The notes below the pieces were generated by a model, which was given only the letters and a program-made list of their open reading frames with translations, was not told the DNA's origin and made no database searches. Positions 55,258-63,189 of a stretch of 64,000 bases of DNA are shown piece by piece (positions within the stretch are counted from its first letter, which is position 1; every line of letters begins with the position of its first letter). The translations under genes were made by a program, and so were the position numbers. The stretch is from Vreelandella glaciei (GTDB lineage: Bacteria > Pseudomonadota > Gammaproteobacteria > Pseudomonadales > Halomonadaceae): NCBI RefSeq assembly GCF_013415125.1, contig NZ_JACCDE010000005.1, positions 1 through 64,000 of the forward strand. The letters are read 5' to 3'.

Positions 55258-56655
55258 ATGATGAGTGGCACACTATCTCTATCGGTGCAAAATCTCGACA
55301 ACCTGTGCCAAAAGCTGGCGCTACTATGCGACTTGGCAACGCCTCTGGAGCTTTTTGAACTGCTGGCCAAAACGCTCCACGCGCTTACCCAGGGTCAACC
55401 CGTGGTACTTTATCGCCGCTTAAGTACAGGCGACCTCCGTTTGGCATACTGCTATCCGCTGGAAAGTACGCTGACCTCCCATCACGAGTTGCTCGCTATT
55501 CGTTGTGACGACGACCTGGCGACCTCAAACCTGCAACTTTATGAGCTACAGGGCGAACAGGAGGTGTGGGGGTATATTGGACATCCGCCTACGGTTCATC
55601 CCGGGCTTGGCAAGTGGATCCAGCTACTTGTCGACATTGCATCCCAACGCTTACGCCTGTTAAAAGCAGAGCGCATAGCTGCTCGCCACTCTGGTTTAAA
55701 GTCTCGCCGCAGATTGCTGTCCAGAGATATTAAACGACTCACCTCCATCGATGATATTTTGCAGCATCATGGCGCCAGCTGGTGCGATATATTTCAGGCC
55801 GAAGGCATTGCGCTGGCCTATCAGGGCGATCTTCACTGCTTTGGCGAGTGCCCCACCAAGCACCAGCTGTTTCATCAATTACAGCAGTTGAATCAGCAAA
55901 ACACCCATGACGAAATTATCGAGCTGAATAGCAACTGCCAAGACGGCTTGGCTGCCCCTCTTAGTGTCGCGAATGCTCCCCTAGGCTGGTTGCTACTGTT
56001 TCGCCAACAATCGCTCATCACTGCACGGGTAGCGGATACAAAGCTCCAAGACGCCTTGAGCTATTGGATGCCTCTGGAAGCTTCCATGATCATCGAGTTG
56101 GCTGACGATATAGCAGTGGCCATAACGGCTCTGGAGGTCGCTCGCCTCAACCGCCAGTTAACCAAGACCAATCAGCGCCTTGAGGGCTTGGCCCACACCG
56201 ATCCCTTAACGAAATGCTGGAACCGCTACTACACCGAATTGGTGATCGAGGATTTGATCCACTCCTCTGTCAGTTTCGCCATGTTGATGTTTGATATTGA
56301 TGATTTTAAAAATATTAACGATACCTATGGTCACGCCATCGGGGATGATATCTTGTGTGATATAGCGCAGTTAGTGCAGGAGACGCTGAGAGCTAATGAC
56401 CACCTTGGTCGCTGGGGAGGCGAAGAGTTCGTCATCATATCCAAGGAGCTTGATCAAGACGCCAGCTTGAAGCTGGCTAACCGGCTCTGCCGCAGCGTGG
56501 AGCAGCACACCTTCTCCATCGCCGACCATTTAACGGTGAGTATCGGCCTGACTCTATTACAGCCCGGCGACCAGCCTCGACAGCTGTTTGAACGGGCAGA
56601 TCAAGGCATGTATCTGGCCAAAATGGCAGGTAAAAACCAAGTTTTTGTCTGCTAA
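55258..56655 (+). CDS. GGDEF-domain diguanylate cyclase
   Basis: This 465-residue protein probably synthesises cyclic di-GMP. The catalytic GGEEF motif lies at residues 387-391, and an allosteric I-site RxxD (RAND, 378-381) sits at the right spacing, so product inhibition is expected. The domain opens with DPLTKCWNRYYTELVIEDLI. The first 300 residues form a soluble, mostly helical sensor region with no named domain I recognise; a GAF-like fold is possible. No membrane segments are seen. Divergent from the HTH gene. GAGGAG is eight bases before the ATG. Confidence 0.87.
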   Translation: MMSGTLSLSVQNLDNLCQKLALLCDLATPLELFELLAKTLHALTQGQPVVLYRRLSTGDLRLAYCYPLESTLTSHHELLAIRCDDDLATSNLQLYELQGEQEVWGYIGHPPTVHPGLGKWIQLLVDIASQRLRLLKAERIAARHSGLKSRRRLLSRDIKRLTSIDDILQHHGASWCDIFQAEGIALAYQGDLHCFGECPTKHQLFHQLQQLNQQNTHDEIIELNSNCQDGLAAPLSVANAPLGWLLLFRQQSLITARVADTKLQDALSYWMPLEASMIIELADDIAVAITALEVARLNRQLTKTNQRLEGLAHTDPLTKCWNRYYTELVIEDLIHSSVSFAMLMFDIDDFKNINDTYGHAIGDDILCDIAQLVQETLRANDHLGRWGGEEFVIISKELDQDASLKLANRLCRSVEQHTFSIADHLTVSIGLTLLQPGDQPRQLFERADQGMYLAKMAGKNQVFVC

Positions 56656-56695
56656 ACATCCCATAGCTCCTTGCTTCTCTATAGGCGTATAGGCG

Positions 56696-57835
56696 ATGCC
56701 CATGCCGCAATTATTACTGATTGGTGCGGGCCATGCCCACGCCTTTGTGCTCGAAGCCTTTGCCCAACAGCCCGCTTCAGATATTGCCATTACTGTCGTG
56801 AGTGATAGCCCCTTAGCCGCTTACTCCGGCAGTGTACCCGCATGGCTAGCGGGAGAGTGCACGCTGCGCGAGACGCAAATCGACGTGGCAGCGTTATGCC
56901 AACGGACCAACGCTCGACTGATTCTTTCCCCAGCGAGTAGCATCAATACCCAGGCGCGTTACGTAGCGCTGGCGAATGGCGAGCGCGTTAATTTTGATGT
57001 GGTCTCCTTCAATATCGGCTCGACCCTGGCGCGCCCCCAGCAGCATGGGGAGAACCTCCCCAAGCTACTCGCCATGCGACCACTAAGCAGCCTACACCAG
57101 CGCTGGCAAGTAGTGAAAAATGAGCTTAGCCACTTGCCCAGCGGCGGTGTCCAACGAGTTCTAGGCGTTGGGGGCGGTGCGGCAGGCTGCGAAACATTGA
57201 TGAGTGTACTGACCCAGCTGCGCAAGCAGCGCCCGGATATTGATTGGGAGGGGCACTTACTCACTGCCGCTGATGCACTCTTGCCCGAGGCCGGGCGCTT
57301 GCCACGCTGGCTTACCCGACGCGCGCTCTCAAAGGCAGGCATTACCGTTCACGTTGAGCAACGCGGCGAAACCTTGGTGGAAGGCGGGGTAACCACCCAG
57401 GACGGTACTCGCATTGATGCGGACATTGTGCTCTGGGCAACCGGGGCTATCGGCCACTCTTGGCTTGCAAACACCTCGCTGCCACTGGATAAACACAACT
57501 TTATTCAGGTAGAAAACACGTTGGAAGTCACCGGCCAGCCGACTATTTTTGCCGCGGGCGACTGTGCAGCATTGACCCCAGCGCTACCCAATGCGGGTGT
57601 ATATGCAGTGCGTATGGGCCCCCACTTAGCAGACAACCTCCGCCGTGCCTGCCATAACGAACCGTTACTCCCCTGGCAGCCACCCGAACGGGTGTTGGCA
57701 CTGATTGGCACTGGCGACGGCCGCGCCATTGCCAGCCGCGGTGGCTTTGGGGTATCCGGCAAGTGGGTATGGCAATGGAAAAAGCGGATTGATGCGCGCT
57801 TTATCGCCCGCTTCAATCCGCCTGTTGAGAACTAA
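56696..57835 (+). CDS. FAD/NAD-dependent oxidoreductase (SelD-associated type)
   Basis: This 379-residue pyridine-nucleotide-disulfide-type flavoprotein has FAD motif LLLIGAGHAHAFVLEAFA (about residues 6-23), a second Rossmann motif VLGVGGGAAGCETLMSVL and the FAD-closing IFAAGDCAAL, with an NDH-2-like layout. It has no CxxxxC disulfide. The opening GAGHAH and YSGSVPAWLAGE motif are those of the oxidoreductase domain fused to selenophosphate synthetase (SelD) in many bacteria; here it stands alone and no selD or selU gene is in the window. Its electron acceptor is unknown. Convergent with the META lipoprotein gene. Confidence 0.85.
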   Translation: MPMPQLLLIGAGHAHAFVLEAFAQQPASDIAITVVSDSPLAAYSGSVPAWLAGECTLRETQIDVAALCQRTNARLILSPASSINTQARYVALANGERVNFDVVSFNIGSTLARPQQHGENLPKLLAMRPLSSLHQRWQVVKNELSHLPSGGVQRVLGVGGGAAGCETLMSVLTQLRKQRPDIDWEGHLLTAADALLPEAGRLPRWLTRRALSKAGITVHVEQRGETLVEGGVTTQDGTRIDADIVLWATGAIGHSWLANTSLPLDKHNFIQVENTLEVTGQPTIFAAGDCAALTPALPNAGVYAVRMGPHLADNLRRACHNEPLLPWQPPERVLALIGTGDGRAIASRGGFGVSGKWVWQWKKRIDARFIARFNPPVEN

Positions 57836-57844
57836 CCGACTGTA

Positions 57845-58306
57845 TTAGTTGCCTTCGCGCCAGCCGCCTAGCACGCGACTATCAGGGCCAAAGAAGACCA
57901 ACCGATCATGGTCAATCAAATACCGATAGGCAGTTTCCAACATATCCGTGACCCGTTTGGCATCGGCCATTTGCGGGCACGCCATACGGGTGGTGGCCAG
58001 TTGGCTAAACTCTATACGCTGATTCTCACCCAGGGTTACTTCACCACTAAAGCGGTTACAGCCGTCATGGCCGCTGACTTTCCCATTATTTGCAATGCTG
58101 AAAAAAGGCGTTTCCGGCATGGAGATACGCTCATCGGTGCCTACCAGCAATAAATTCCAACGCTGATCGACGATCGCGCCAGAAAGCGAGGAGCCACTCT
58201 GCCCTGGTTGCGGCGCAGTGCTTGGCCCTGGCGCACTGCTACAGGCGCTTAAAAGGAGCACAGTGGAGGCGAGCAGTGGCAATAAACGCCAACCTTTCAT
58301 GGTCAT
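57845..58306 (-). CDS. META-domain (HslJ-like) lipoprotein
   Basis: This 153-residue outer-membrane or periplasmic lipoprotein has a signal peptide with a lipobox LLSAC (lipidated Cys22). The META domain, at about residues 40-150, has the typical RISMPETPFFSIANNGKVSG, DGCNRFSGEV and TRMACPQMADA blocks found in HslJ-type proteins. No enzymatic role is known; related proteins are linked to stress or novobiocin sensitivity. An alternative start two codons in would not change the signal. Function beyond the domain is not assigned. Confidence 0.87.
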   Translation of the reverse strand: MTMKGWRLLPLLASTVLLLSACSSAPGPSTAPQPGQSGSSLSGAIVDQRWNLLLVGTDERISMPETPFFSIANNGKVSGHDGCNRFSGEVTLGENQRIEFSQLATTRMACPQMADAKRVTDMLETAYRYLIDHDRLVFFGPDSRVLGGWREGN

Positions 58307-58343
58307 GGTGAATCGTCCTTGTTTGATAGTCTTTCAGGAATAA

Positions 58344-58784
58344 TTACCAGCTACCGGTATTTTCCATCGACGCCCAGGGTTCTTGCGGCTCGAGTGCATC
58401 GCCTTTTTGCAGCAGTTCAACCGAGATACCGTCTGGTGATTTTACAAACGCCATGTGGCCATCGCGAGGCGGACGGTTGATGGTTACACCGTTGTCTTGA
58501 AGCTTTTGGCAAAGTGCATAAATATCGTCGACGCGGTAAGCCAAGTGGCCGAAGTTGCGCCCGCCCGTATACTCTTCAGGATCCCAGTTGTAGGTCAGCT
58601 CTAGCTCAGGAGCGGTGAGACGCGCCGAGCGCGCTTCATCAAAGGAGGCGGCAAGGAACACCAGCGTAAAGCGGCCCTTCTCGTTTTCTTTACGGCGGAC
58701 TTCTTTAAGGCCCAGCAGATCGCAGTAAAAACGTAGCGAAGCATCTAGGTCACTCACACGTACCATGGTATGTAGGTATTGCAT
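58344..58784 (-). CDS. gloA: lactoylglutathione lyase (glyoxalase I)
   Basis: This 146-residue glyoxalase I converts the hemithioacetal of methylglyoxal and glutathione to lactoylglutathione. Metal ligands are expected at His5, Glu62, His80 and Glu123, in [25 protein letters not shown] and SVELLQ. Length and motifs match the Ni-dependent bacterial type. It stands alone on the minus strand, divergent from the membrane hydrolase gene by about 127 bases. A GAGGAG site precedes the ATG. Confidence 0.95.
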   Translation of the reverse strand: MQYLHTMVRVSDLDASLRFYCDLLGLKEVRRKENEKGRFTLVFLAASFDEARSARLTAPELELTYNWDPEEYTGGRNFGHLAYRVDDIYALCQKLQDNGVTINRPPRDGHMAFVKSPDGISVELLQKGDALEPQEPWASMENTGSW

Positions 58785-58911
58785 ATCGACTCCTCAAAAA
58801 ACGACCGTAGCCATACTTTACAAAAACGTGACAGCGTACATAAAACGCCGCAACGCTGTACAATTAAACCATAACGTTTATCTTAGCTGGGTTTACCCGT
58901 CGGAGAAACCT

Positions 58912-59982
58912 GTGGATTCAGTCACGCAAGCTGCGCTTGGCGCAGCCATTGGCGGTGCCGTGCTGGGCCGGCGCTTGGGCCGAAAAGCCATTCTCATTGG
59001 CGCCGTGCTGGGCACCCTGCCTGACCTTGATGTGATAATCGATTACGGCGACGCCGTGGCCAATGTTACCGAGCATCGCGGCTTTAGCCATTCACTGTTT
59101 GTGCTGACGGGCTTGGCCACGCTGCTGGCACTAATGAGCGCACGCTTTGCGCCTATCACGGCGATTAGCCTACCCCGCTGGTGGTGCTTTTATACACTTA
59201 TTCTGGTCACGCACCCGCTGCTTGATGCCCTTACCACCTACGGTACCCAGCTGTTGTGGCCACTTGATGTAACGCCTGCGGCCTGGCCAATCATTTTCAT
59301 TATCGACCCGCTTTATACCCTTGCCTTGCTAATCGCCCTGGGGTTCGGTTTGGTCTCTTTGCGGGTAAGAAAGGCCTGCACCTGGGGGCTGGTCATCAGC
59401 TGTGTTTATCTGACCATGGCGGCTGGGGCGAAAGTAATGATTGAACAGCGGATCGCCCCGGTGCTGGCGGAGCAGGGACTGCAGGAGGCTCCTCTGCTGA
59501 TACAGCCAACCCCGTTCAATATTGTGCTATGGCGCGCCACGGTGATGGATGGGGATCGCTATTATGAAAGTTTGATCAGTGTGTTTGACGGTAATAGCCA
59601 GCCCCGCCTGGAACCACTGATTCGTAACGCAGCGTTAGAAGCCCCTCTTTTGGCCAGCCTGCAAGGGCAGCGCTTGGCGTGGTTCGCTGGGCCTTTTCTG
59701 CGCTATGAAGCGCGTTGGATGGACGGTAAAGAGACGCTTATTGCCACCGATATACGGCTCGGCTTTCCAGGGTTTCATCCGTTTAGTTTCACCCTGGCTA
59801 CGTTAGAAGAGGAGCGCTGGGTACCGCTGGCGGTGAGCGAACAAGTGGAAAGTTCGCGCGGCATTCAGATGACAACGCTCTCCCGGCTTGCCGCTCGTGC
59901 CGCTGGCAACACCTCGGCACTATGCGCCAGCGACTTTGTGACACAAGAGTGGCGGGCCGAGCGTGTTATCTATCGCTGCTAA
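58912..59982 (+). CDS. membrane-bound metal-dependent hydrolase (YdjM/DUF457-like)
   Basis: This protein of about 356 residues belongs to the YdjM / LexA-regulated inner-membrane hydrolase-like family (DUF457). Near the front are SVTQAALGAAIGGAVLGRRL and LPDLDVIIDY with HRGFSHSLFVL, the metal-binding motif. HPLLDALTTYGTQLLWPL follows, and hydrophobic helices lie at about residues 60-85, 95-120 and 130-150. The C-terminal 180 residues are a soluble domain. The start is a GTG at 58912 with GGAG seven bases upstream. Substrate unknown; some relatives hydrolyse phospholipid or nucleoside derivatives. Confidence 0.84.
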   Translation: MDSVTQAALGAAIGGAVLGRRLGRKAILIGAVLGTLPDLDVIIDYGDAVANVTEHRGFSHSLFVLTGLATLLALMSARFAPITAISLPRWWCFYTLILVTHPLLDALTTYGTQLLWPLDVTPAAWPIIFIIDPLYTLALLIALGFGLVSLRVRKACTWGLVISCVYLTMAAGAKVMIEQRIAPVLAEQGLQEAPLLIQPTPFNIVLWRATVMDGDRYYESLISVFDGNSQPRLEPLIRNAALEAPLLASLQGQRLAWFAGPFLRYEARWMDGKETLIATDIRLGFPGFHPFSFTLATLEEERWVPLAVSEQVESSRGIQMTTLSRLAARAAGNTSALCASDFVTQEWRAERVIYRC

Positions 59983-60000
59983 ACTAAGCTACTCAACCCA

Positions 60001-60732
60001 TTAGGGAGCAATGCCTTGGCCACAGCCACTATATTGCTCCCCACCGTAGGTTAGTGTGACCCTGGCAGGGAAAGGCTTGCCGCTCATGCCGTCAAAGCAG
60101 GCGCCAGCTTCAATGCGAACGCGGAAGAAAGGTTCCACATCCGCGTTTTCAATGACGACTCTGCCTGCTTCGTTGTCCATCACGCTGATCATATAGGGTT
60201 GTTGGACACGTTCTTCCCCATAGTTGAGTTCCATCGTCAGCGTTGGCGTATCGTTCGCCAAGGCAACCGACCAGCCGGGTTCATTGCCCTGCCCGCGGAA
60301 CATGACCCCAGGGTGATCCTTCCGGGTTGAGGCATCACGGCTAGCGGCCAGCGCGCATTTGAGTTGACCACGGGGCGTTTCGACCAATGCCTGCTCACCG
60401 CGATTCCAGAAGCTGATTTCACCGTCTTGATAGCGAGCACCGCTGGCCACCACCGCTTGCGGCAAGTGCCAGGCGCCATGCAGCGACCAAAGACGCAGCG
60501 TTTCGCCGTCGACAGCGGTGATTAAATTCTGACGCGCTGGGCTACAATGCCACGCATCAAAGCCCTGCGCCGAGCCGGGAAAAAGTGCCGATGGTAAAAA
60601 GGGGGCTCGGTTATCCAGTGTGGCTTGATTGGCTGTCGTCGTTTCGGCGGAAGGCGTCGCTGCACAGCCGCCAATGACAACCGTTATGCCTGCTGCGGCA
60701 ATGGCGCCACCCCATGCTTTTAATCTCTTCAT
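60001..60732 (-). CDS. MliC / COG3650-like fusion lipoprotein
   Basis: This 243-residue lipoprotein has a lipobox at VIGGC (Cys23). Residues about 55-125 match the MliC lysozyme-inhibitor fold: FDAWHCSPARQN, then the inhibitory-loop stretch SGARYQDGEISFWNRGEQAL and GQLKCAL. The remaining half (about 140-240, NEPGWSVALANDTPTLTMEL to CFDGMSGKPFPARVTLTYGG) matches the COG3650 lipoprotein domain. The two families are usually separate or joined in this order. It may inhibit host or competitor C-type lysozyme; in a marine halophile the target is unclear. It lies convergent with the hydrolase gene. Confidence 0.83.
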   Translation of the reverse strand: MKRLKAWGGAIAAAGITVVIGGCAATPSAETTTANQATLDNRAPFLPSALFPGSAQGFDAWHCSPARQNLITAVDGETLRLWSLHGAWHLPQAVVASGARYQDGEISFWNRGEQALVETPRGQLKCALAASRDASTRKDHPGVMFRGQGNEPGWSVALANDTPTLTMELNYGEERVQQPYMISVMDNEAGRVVIENADVEPFFRVRIEAGACFDGMSGKPFPARVTLTYGGEQYSGCGQGIAP

Positions 60733-60777
60733 ACACCGCGCTCCCTTTGTGTCAGGTGCTCTTGCTGTCTATAGTGT

Positions 60778-61290
60778 TTATCCGCGCTTGAACGCCTGCA
60801 GGTCATGGGTATCGATACTCTCCACCTGCGGGGGCATCCCCAGCTCTTCGCGTTTAATCTTAACCTGCATTTTTTCAGCCAGCCGCTCCGAGTCGTCGTC
60901 GGTGGTACGCCCGTTAAGCTCTGCCAACTGCGCCATGCCTTGGTGGTAGAAGGTGAGCAGGTCCAAGGCTGTGCGATTATTCTCTTCCACTGCTTTACGT
61001 AGCTGGGAAAGGTAGCCGCTGACTTGCGACAAGTGATGTTTGAGCTGCCAGACATAGCGTACTTCGGTCATCCACGGGCGCTCACGCAGCACGGCAAAAA
61101 GTGCACTGGTGGCCAGTAACCCAAGTAGTACGCCAAGGGCGTTGAGCCAAAGACTGCTGCCAAAGGTGGTCGTGAGCAGCATGGAGAACAGCAGGCCAAA
61201 AATAATCAGTTGCCCTGCCATGGCAAAACTGATCATGCGGGCTTTACGGCGGTAAGTCTCAGGGTCGTGATCTTCTAGGGCAAATACCAT
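60778..61290 (-). CDS. DUF3087 family membrane protein
   Basis: This protein of about 170 residues belongs to DUF3087. Two hydrophobic segments lie at about residues 18-38 and 43-63 (MAGQLIIFGLLFSMLLTTTF and GVLLGLLATSALFAVL). A soluble helical part follows with HHLSQVSGYLSQLRKAVEEN and YHQGMAQLAELNGRTTDDDS. Function is not known. ATG at 61290 is preferred because GAGG sits eight bases upstream; the ATG at 61344 is an alternative. It is 45 bases upstream of the MliC-type lipoprotein gene on the same strand. Confidence 0.82.
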   Translation of the reverse strand: MVFALEDHDPETYRRKARMISFAMAGQLIIFGLLFSMLLTTTFGSSLWLNALGVLLGLLATSALFAVLRERPWMTEVRYVWQLKHHLSQVSGYLSQLRKAVEENNRTALDLLTFYHQGMAQLAELNGRTTDDDSERLAEKMQVKIKREELGMPPQVESIDTHDLQAFKRG

Positions 61291-61367
61291 GGCCAGCCTC
61301 ATCATCAAAATAAGTTTCTTATGATACGGGGCTGGCCATGGCAAACAAGTACTAGTGTTAGCGAGGC

Positions 61368-62453
61368 TTAACTCAAACGCTCCGCCGCCATTTTGAGTAA
61401 GTGTTCGGTGGTTTCCCAGCCCACGCAGGCATCGGTCACCGAAACACCGTAGCGCATGGCACCTGGCTTGAGCGGCTGCTTGCCTTCGAATAGATGGCTT
61501 TCCAACATCAATGCCACCAGATTGGCTTCCCCCGACTGGCGCTGGGCGAGCACATCCAGCATCACTTCGCTCTGGCGACGGTGATCCTTACGTGCGTTAG
61601 CGTGGCTGCAATCAACCATCAGCCGTGGGTTTTGGCCCGCGTTACGTAGCGCAGTGGTAGCTGCACGTACGTGCTGAGTCTGGTAGTTGGGTTCACCGTG
61701 ACCACCGCGTAGTACTACGTGGGTGTGTGGGTTGCCCGTGGTTTGCTGGACGATCGGATGGCCTTGAGAATCGACGGCGAAACGCTGATGCGGGTGGGCT
61801 GCGGCACTCATGGCATCAATCGCGACTTGAACATCGCCACTGGTAGCATTCTTGAACCCCACCGCCGCGGCTAAATCACTGGCAAGTTCCCGGTGCAGCT
61901 GCGATTCAGTGGTGCGCGCGCCTATGGCGACCCAGCTCAGCAAATCGTCCAGGTAAGGTGCCAGCATCGGCTGCAGAAGCTCGGTGGCCACCGGCAGGCC
62001 ACGCGCCGCCACGGCGTGCATTAGTTCACGGGAGAGCGCCAGGCCGCGGGGCATATCGCCACTGCCATCTAAACCAGGATCATAGGCCAGCCCTTTCCAG
62101 CCCACGGTGGTGCGGGGTTTTTCAATGTAGACACGCATCACAGTTAATATCTGCCCGCTCACTTCTTCACTGAGTGCTGCCAAGCGGTCGGCGTATTCAA
62201 GCGCGGCATCAGGGTCGTGCACCGAGCAGGGGCCGACCACCACGAGTAGACGGTCATCGTGACCGCTTAGAATTTGCTGTATAGCGTGACGCTGGCGGGC
62301 AATTTGCTCGCTTAGCGGGTCGCTTAACGAGATACGCTGACGCAGTTCGGCGGGGGTAGGCAGCCTTTTGGGGGTGGTAGGCGTAAGCCGCGAAGTGACC
62401 TGGGTAGTATTGACGGCTGGTTTATTTACAACAGAGCTGATGGGCGCATTCAT
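61368..62453 (-). CDS. aroG: 3-deoxy-7-phosphoheptulonate synthase (class I DAHP synthase)
   Basis: This 361-residue enzyme condenses phosphoenolpyruvate and erythrose-4-phosphate, the first step of aromatic amino acid synthesis. Family blocks are VVGPCSVHDPDAALEYADRL, VYIEKPRTTVGWKGL, NPHTHVVLRGG and VDCSHANARKDHRRQ, with the metal site Cys/His/Glu/Asp positions intact. Which aromatic amino acid inhibits it cannot be told from sequence alone, so the symbol is generic. GGAG lies nine bases before the ATG at 62453. The gene is preceded by an aromatic-rich leader peptide, an intrinsic terminator and a second aromatic-rich ORF, so it is probably controlled by attenuation. Confidence 0.93.
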   Translation of the reverse strand: MNAPISSVVNKPAVNTTQVTSRLTPTTPKRLPTPAELRQRISLSDPLSEQIARQRHAIQQILSGHDDRLLVVVGPCSVHDPDAALEYADRLAALSEEVSGQILTVMRVYIEKPRTTVGWKGLAYDPGLDGSGDMPRGLALSRELMHAVAARGLPVATELLQPMLAPYLDDLLSWVAIGARTTESQLHRELASDLAAAVGFKNATSGDVQVAIDAMSAAAHPHQRFAVDSQGHPIVQQTTGNPHTHVVLRGGHGEPNYQTQHVRAATTALRNAGQNPRLMVDCSHANARKDHRRQSEVMLDVLAQRQSGEANLVALMLESHLFEGKQPLKPGAMRYGVSVTDACVGWETTEHLLKMAAERLS

Positions 62454-62455
62454 GA

Positions 62456-62614
62456 TTAATTCTCCGCAATCGTACATCGTTTGACTAGGTGACCACCCAG
62501 GCGCACGCGGTCGGAGGTGGCAGCTAGCACCGACCACGCGTCGCTAAATCGCCAACCATAGCCATAGCCCACATAGCCGGTAGCGAACGCGTTAGTCAGT
62601 GCACGATAAATCAT
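62456..62614 (-). CDS. aromatic-rich upstream ORF of the DAHP synthase (52 aa)
   Basis: This 52-codon ORF has a strong GAGGAGC site six bases before its ATG (62614). Its reading frame, MIYRALTNAFATGY then VGYGYGWRFSDAWS, holds five aromatic residues in ten codons (TAT, TAT, TAT, TGG, TTT) and eight in the first 27. The stop TAA is two bases from the DAHP synthase ATG, and the synthase ribosome-binding site lies within its last codons, so translation of this ORF should affect synthase translation. It resembles no protein I know and may be a second control peptide rather than a stable protein. Confidence 0.65.
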   Translation of the reverse strand: MIYRALTNAFATGYVGYGYGWRFSDAWSVLAATSDRVRLGGHLVKRCTIAEN

Positions 62615-62672
62615 GATGCTGCTCCTCGATGAAATAGTGATGAAAGTTAACCGACCCCGTCAGTAGCAGGGA

Positions 62673-62715
62673 CTAAAAACGCCAAAAGCCCCGGCGGGGT
62701 TACCGACCGGGGCTT
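62673..62715 (-). terminator. attenuator terminator upstream of DAHP synthase
   Basis: On the minus strand, AGCCCCGG (62707-62714) and CCGGGGCT (62687-62694) form a perfect 8-bp GC-rich stem with a 12-base loop, followed by TTTTGGCGTTTTT. It lies 47 bases after the stop of the YWYWF leader peptide and about 60 bases before the start of the second ORF, the normal place for an attenuator. Confidence 0.8.
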
Positions 62716-62761
62716 CTGTGCTTGCGGCAGGCAACCGTGTGGTGTGCCTGGTGGCGCGACG

Positions 62762-62893
62762 TTAGGCGTCGGCCAAGGGCACTCCGTGGCTAAACCAATA
62801 CCAATAAGAGCCTGCGCTACTCATGAGCGCACACACGCCATCAGCCATGTCTGGCAGTGGTTTCATCGTGTGTGGCGTGGTGAGTCGCTGCAT
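62762..62893 (-). CDS. aromatic leader peptide (contains YWYWF)
   Basis: This 43-codon ORF contains five consecutive aromatic codons, Tyr-Trp-Tyr-Trp-Phe (TAT TGG TAT TGG TTT, residues 30-34), flanked by SAGS and SHGVPLADA. A hairpin can form around its stop codon, and a GC-rich terminator follows 47 bases later, the design of trp/phe-type attenuator leaders. Several in-frame ATGs (residues 1, 10, 16, 24) leave the true start open; the ribosome-binding site is weak. It is too short to be a normal enzyme and is best read as a regulatory leader for the DAHP synthase. Confidence 0.75.
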   Translation of the reverse strand: MQRLTTPHTMKPLPDMADGVCALMSSAGSYWYWFSHGVPLADA

Positions 62894-63001
62894 GTCTTTA
62901 TTTTCCGTTAGTAATAGCTCGCCCGAGAGAATCGTCCGCTAAGGCTGCCGCAATGATGTTGTGGTTTTTATCCTGCCTGCAAGCGCTGCAAATGGCAACA
63001 C

Positions 63002-63130
63002 TCAACCGCTAAAAGCTTGTACCCAGCCAATCGTCGCGGGCAGTGCTGCCATGCTAACCAATACCACTATGCCGAGAAAAATGGATAAAAAGCCAGATTC
63101 GTCTTTATAGTCTTCGTCGTGATGGGCCAT
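63002..63130 (-). CDS. 42-aa single-pass membrane peptide
   Basis: This 42-residue ORF begins ATG (63130) with a near-perfect AGGAGG six bases upstream. The sequence starts MAHHDEDYKDESG, acidic and His-rich, followed by one hydrophobic helix (about residues 14-37, FLSIFLGIVVLVSMAALPAT) and a short tail WVQAFSG. This looks like a genuine small inner-membrane protein. It lies between the DAHP synthase leader region and the flavin reductase, on the same strand as both. No function can be assigned. Confidence 0.75.
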   Translation of the reverse strand: MAHHDEDYKDESGFLSIFLGIVVLVSMAALPATIGWVQAFSG

Positions 63131-63189
63131 GTTAGCCTCCTTTTTTATCAACGCTATATCAGGGGAGTCTCAAAAAACCTGCGGCCATA

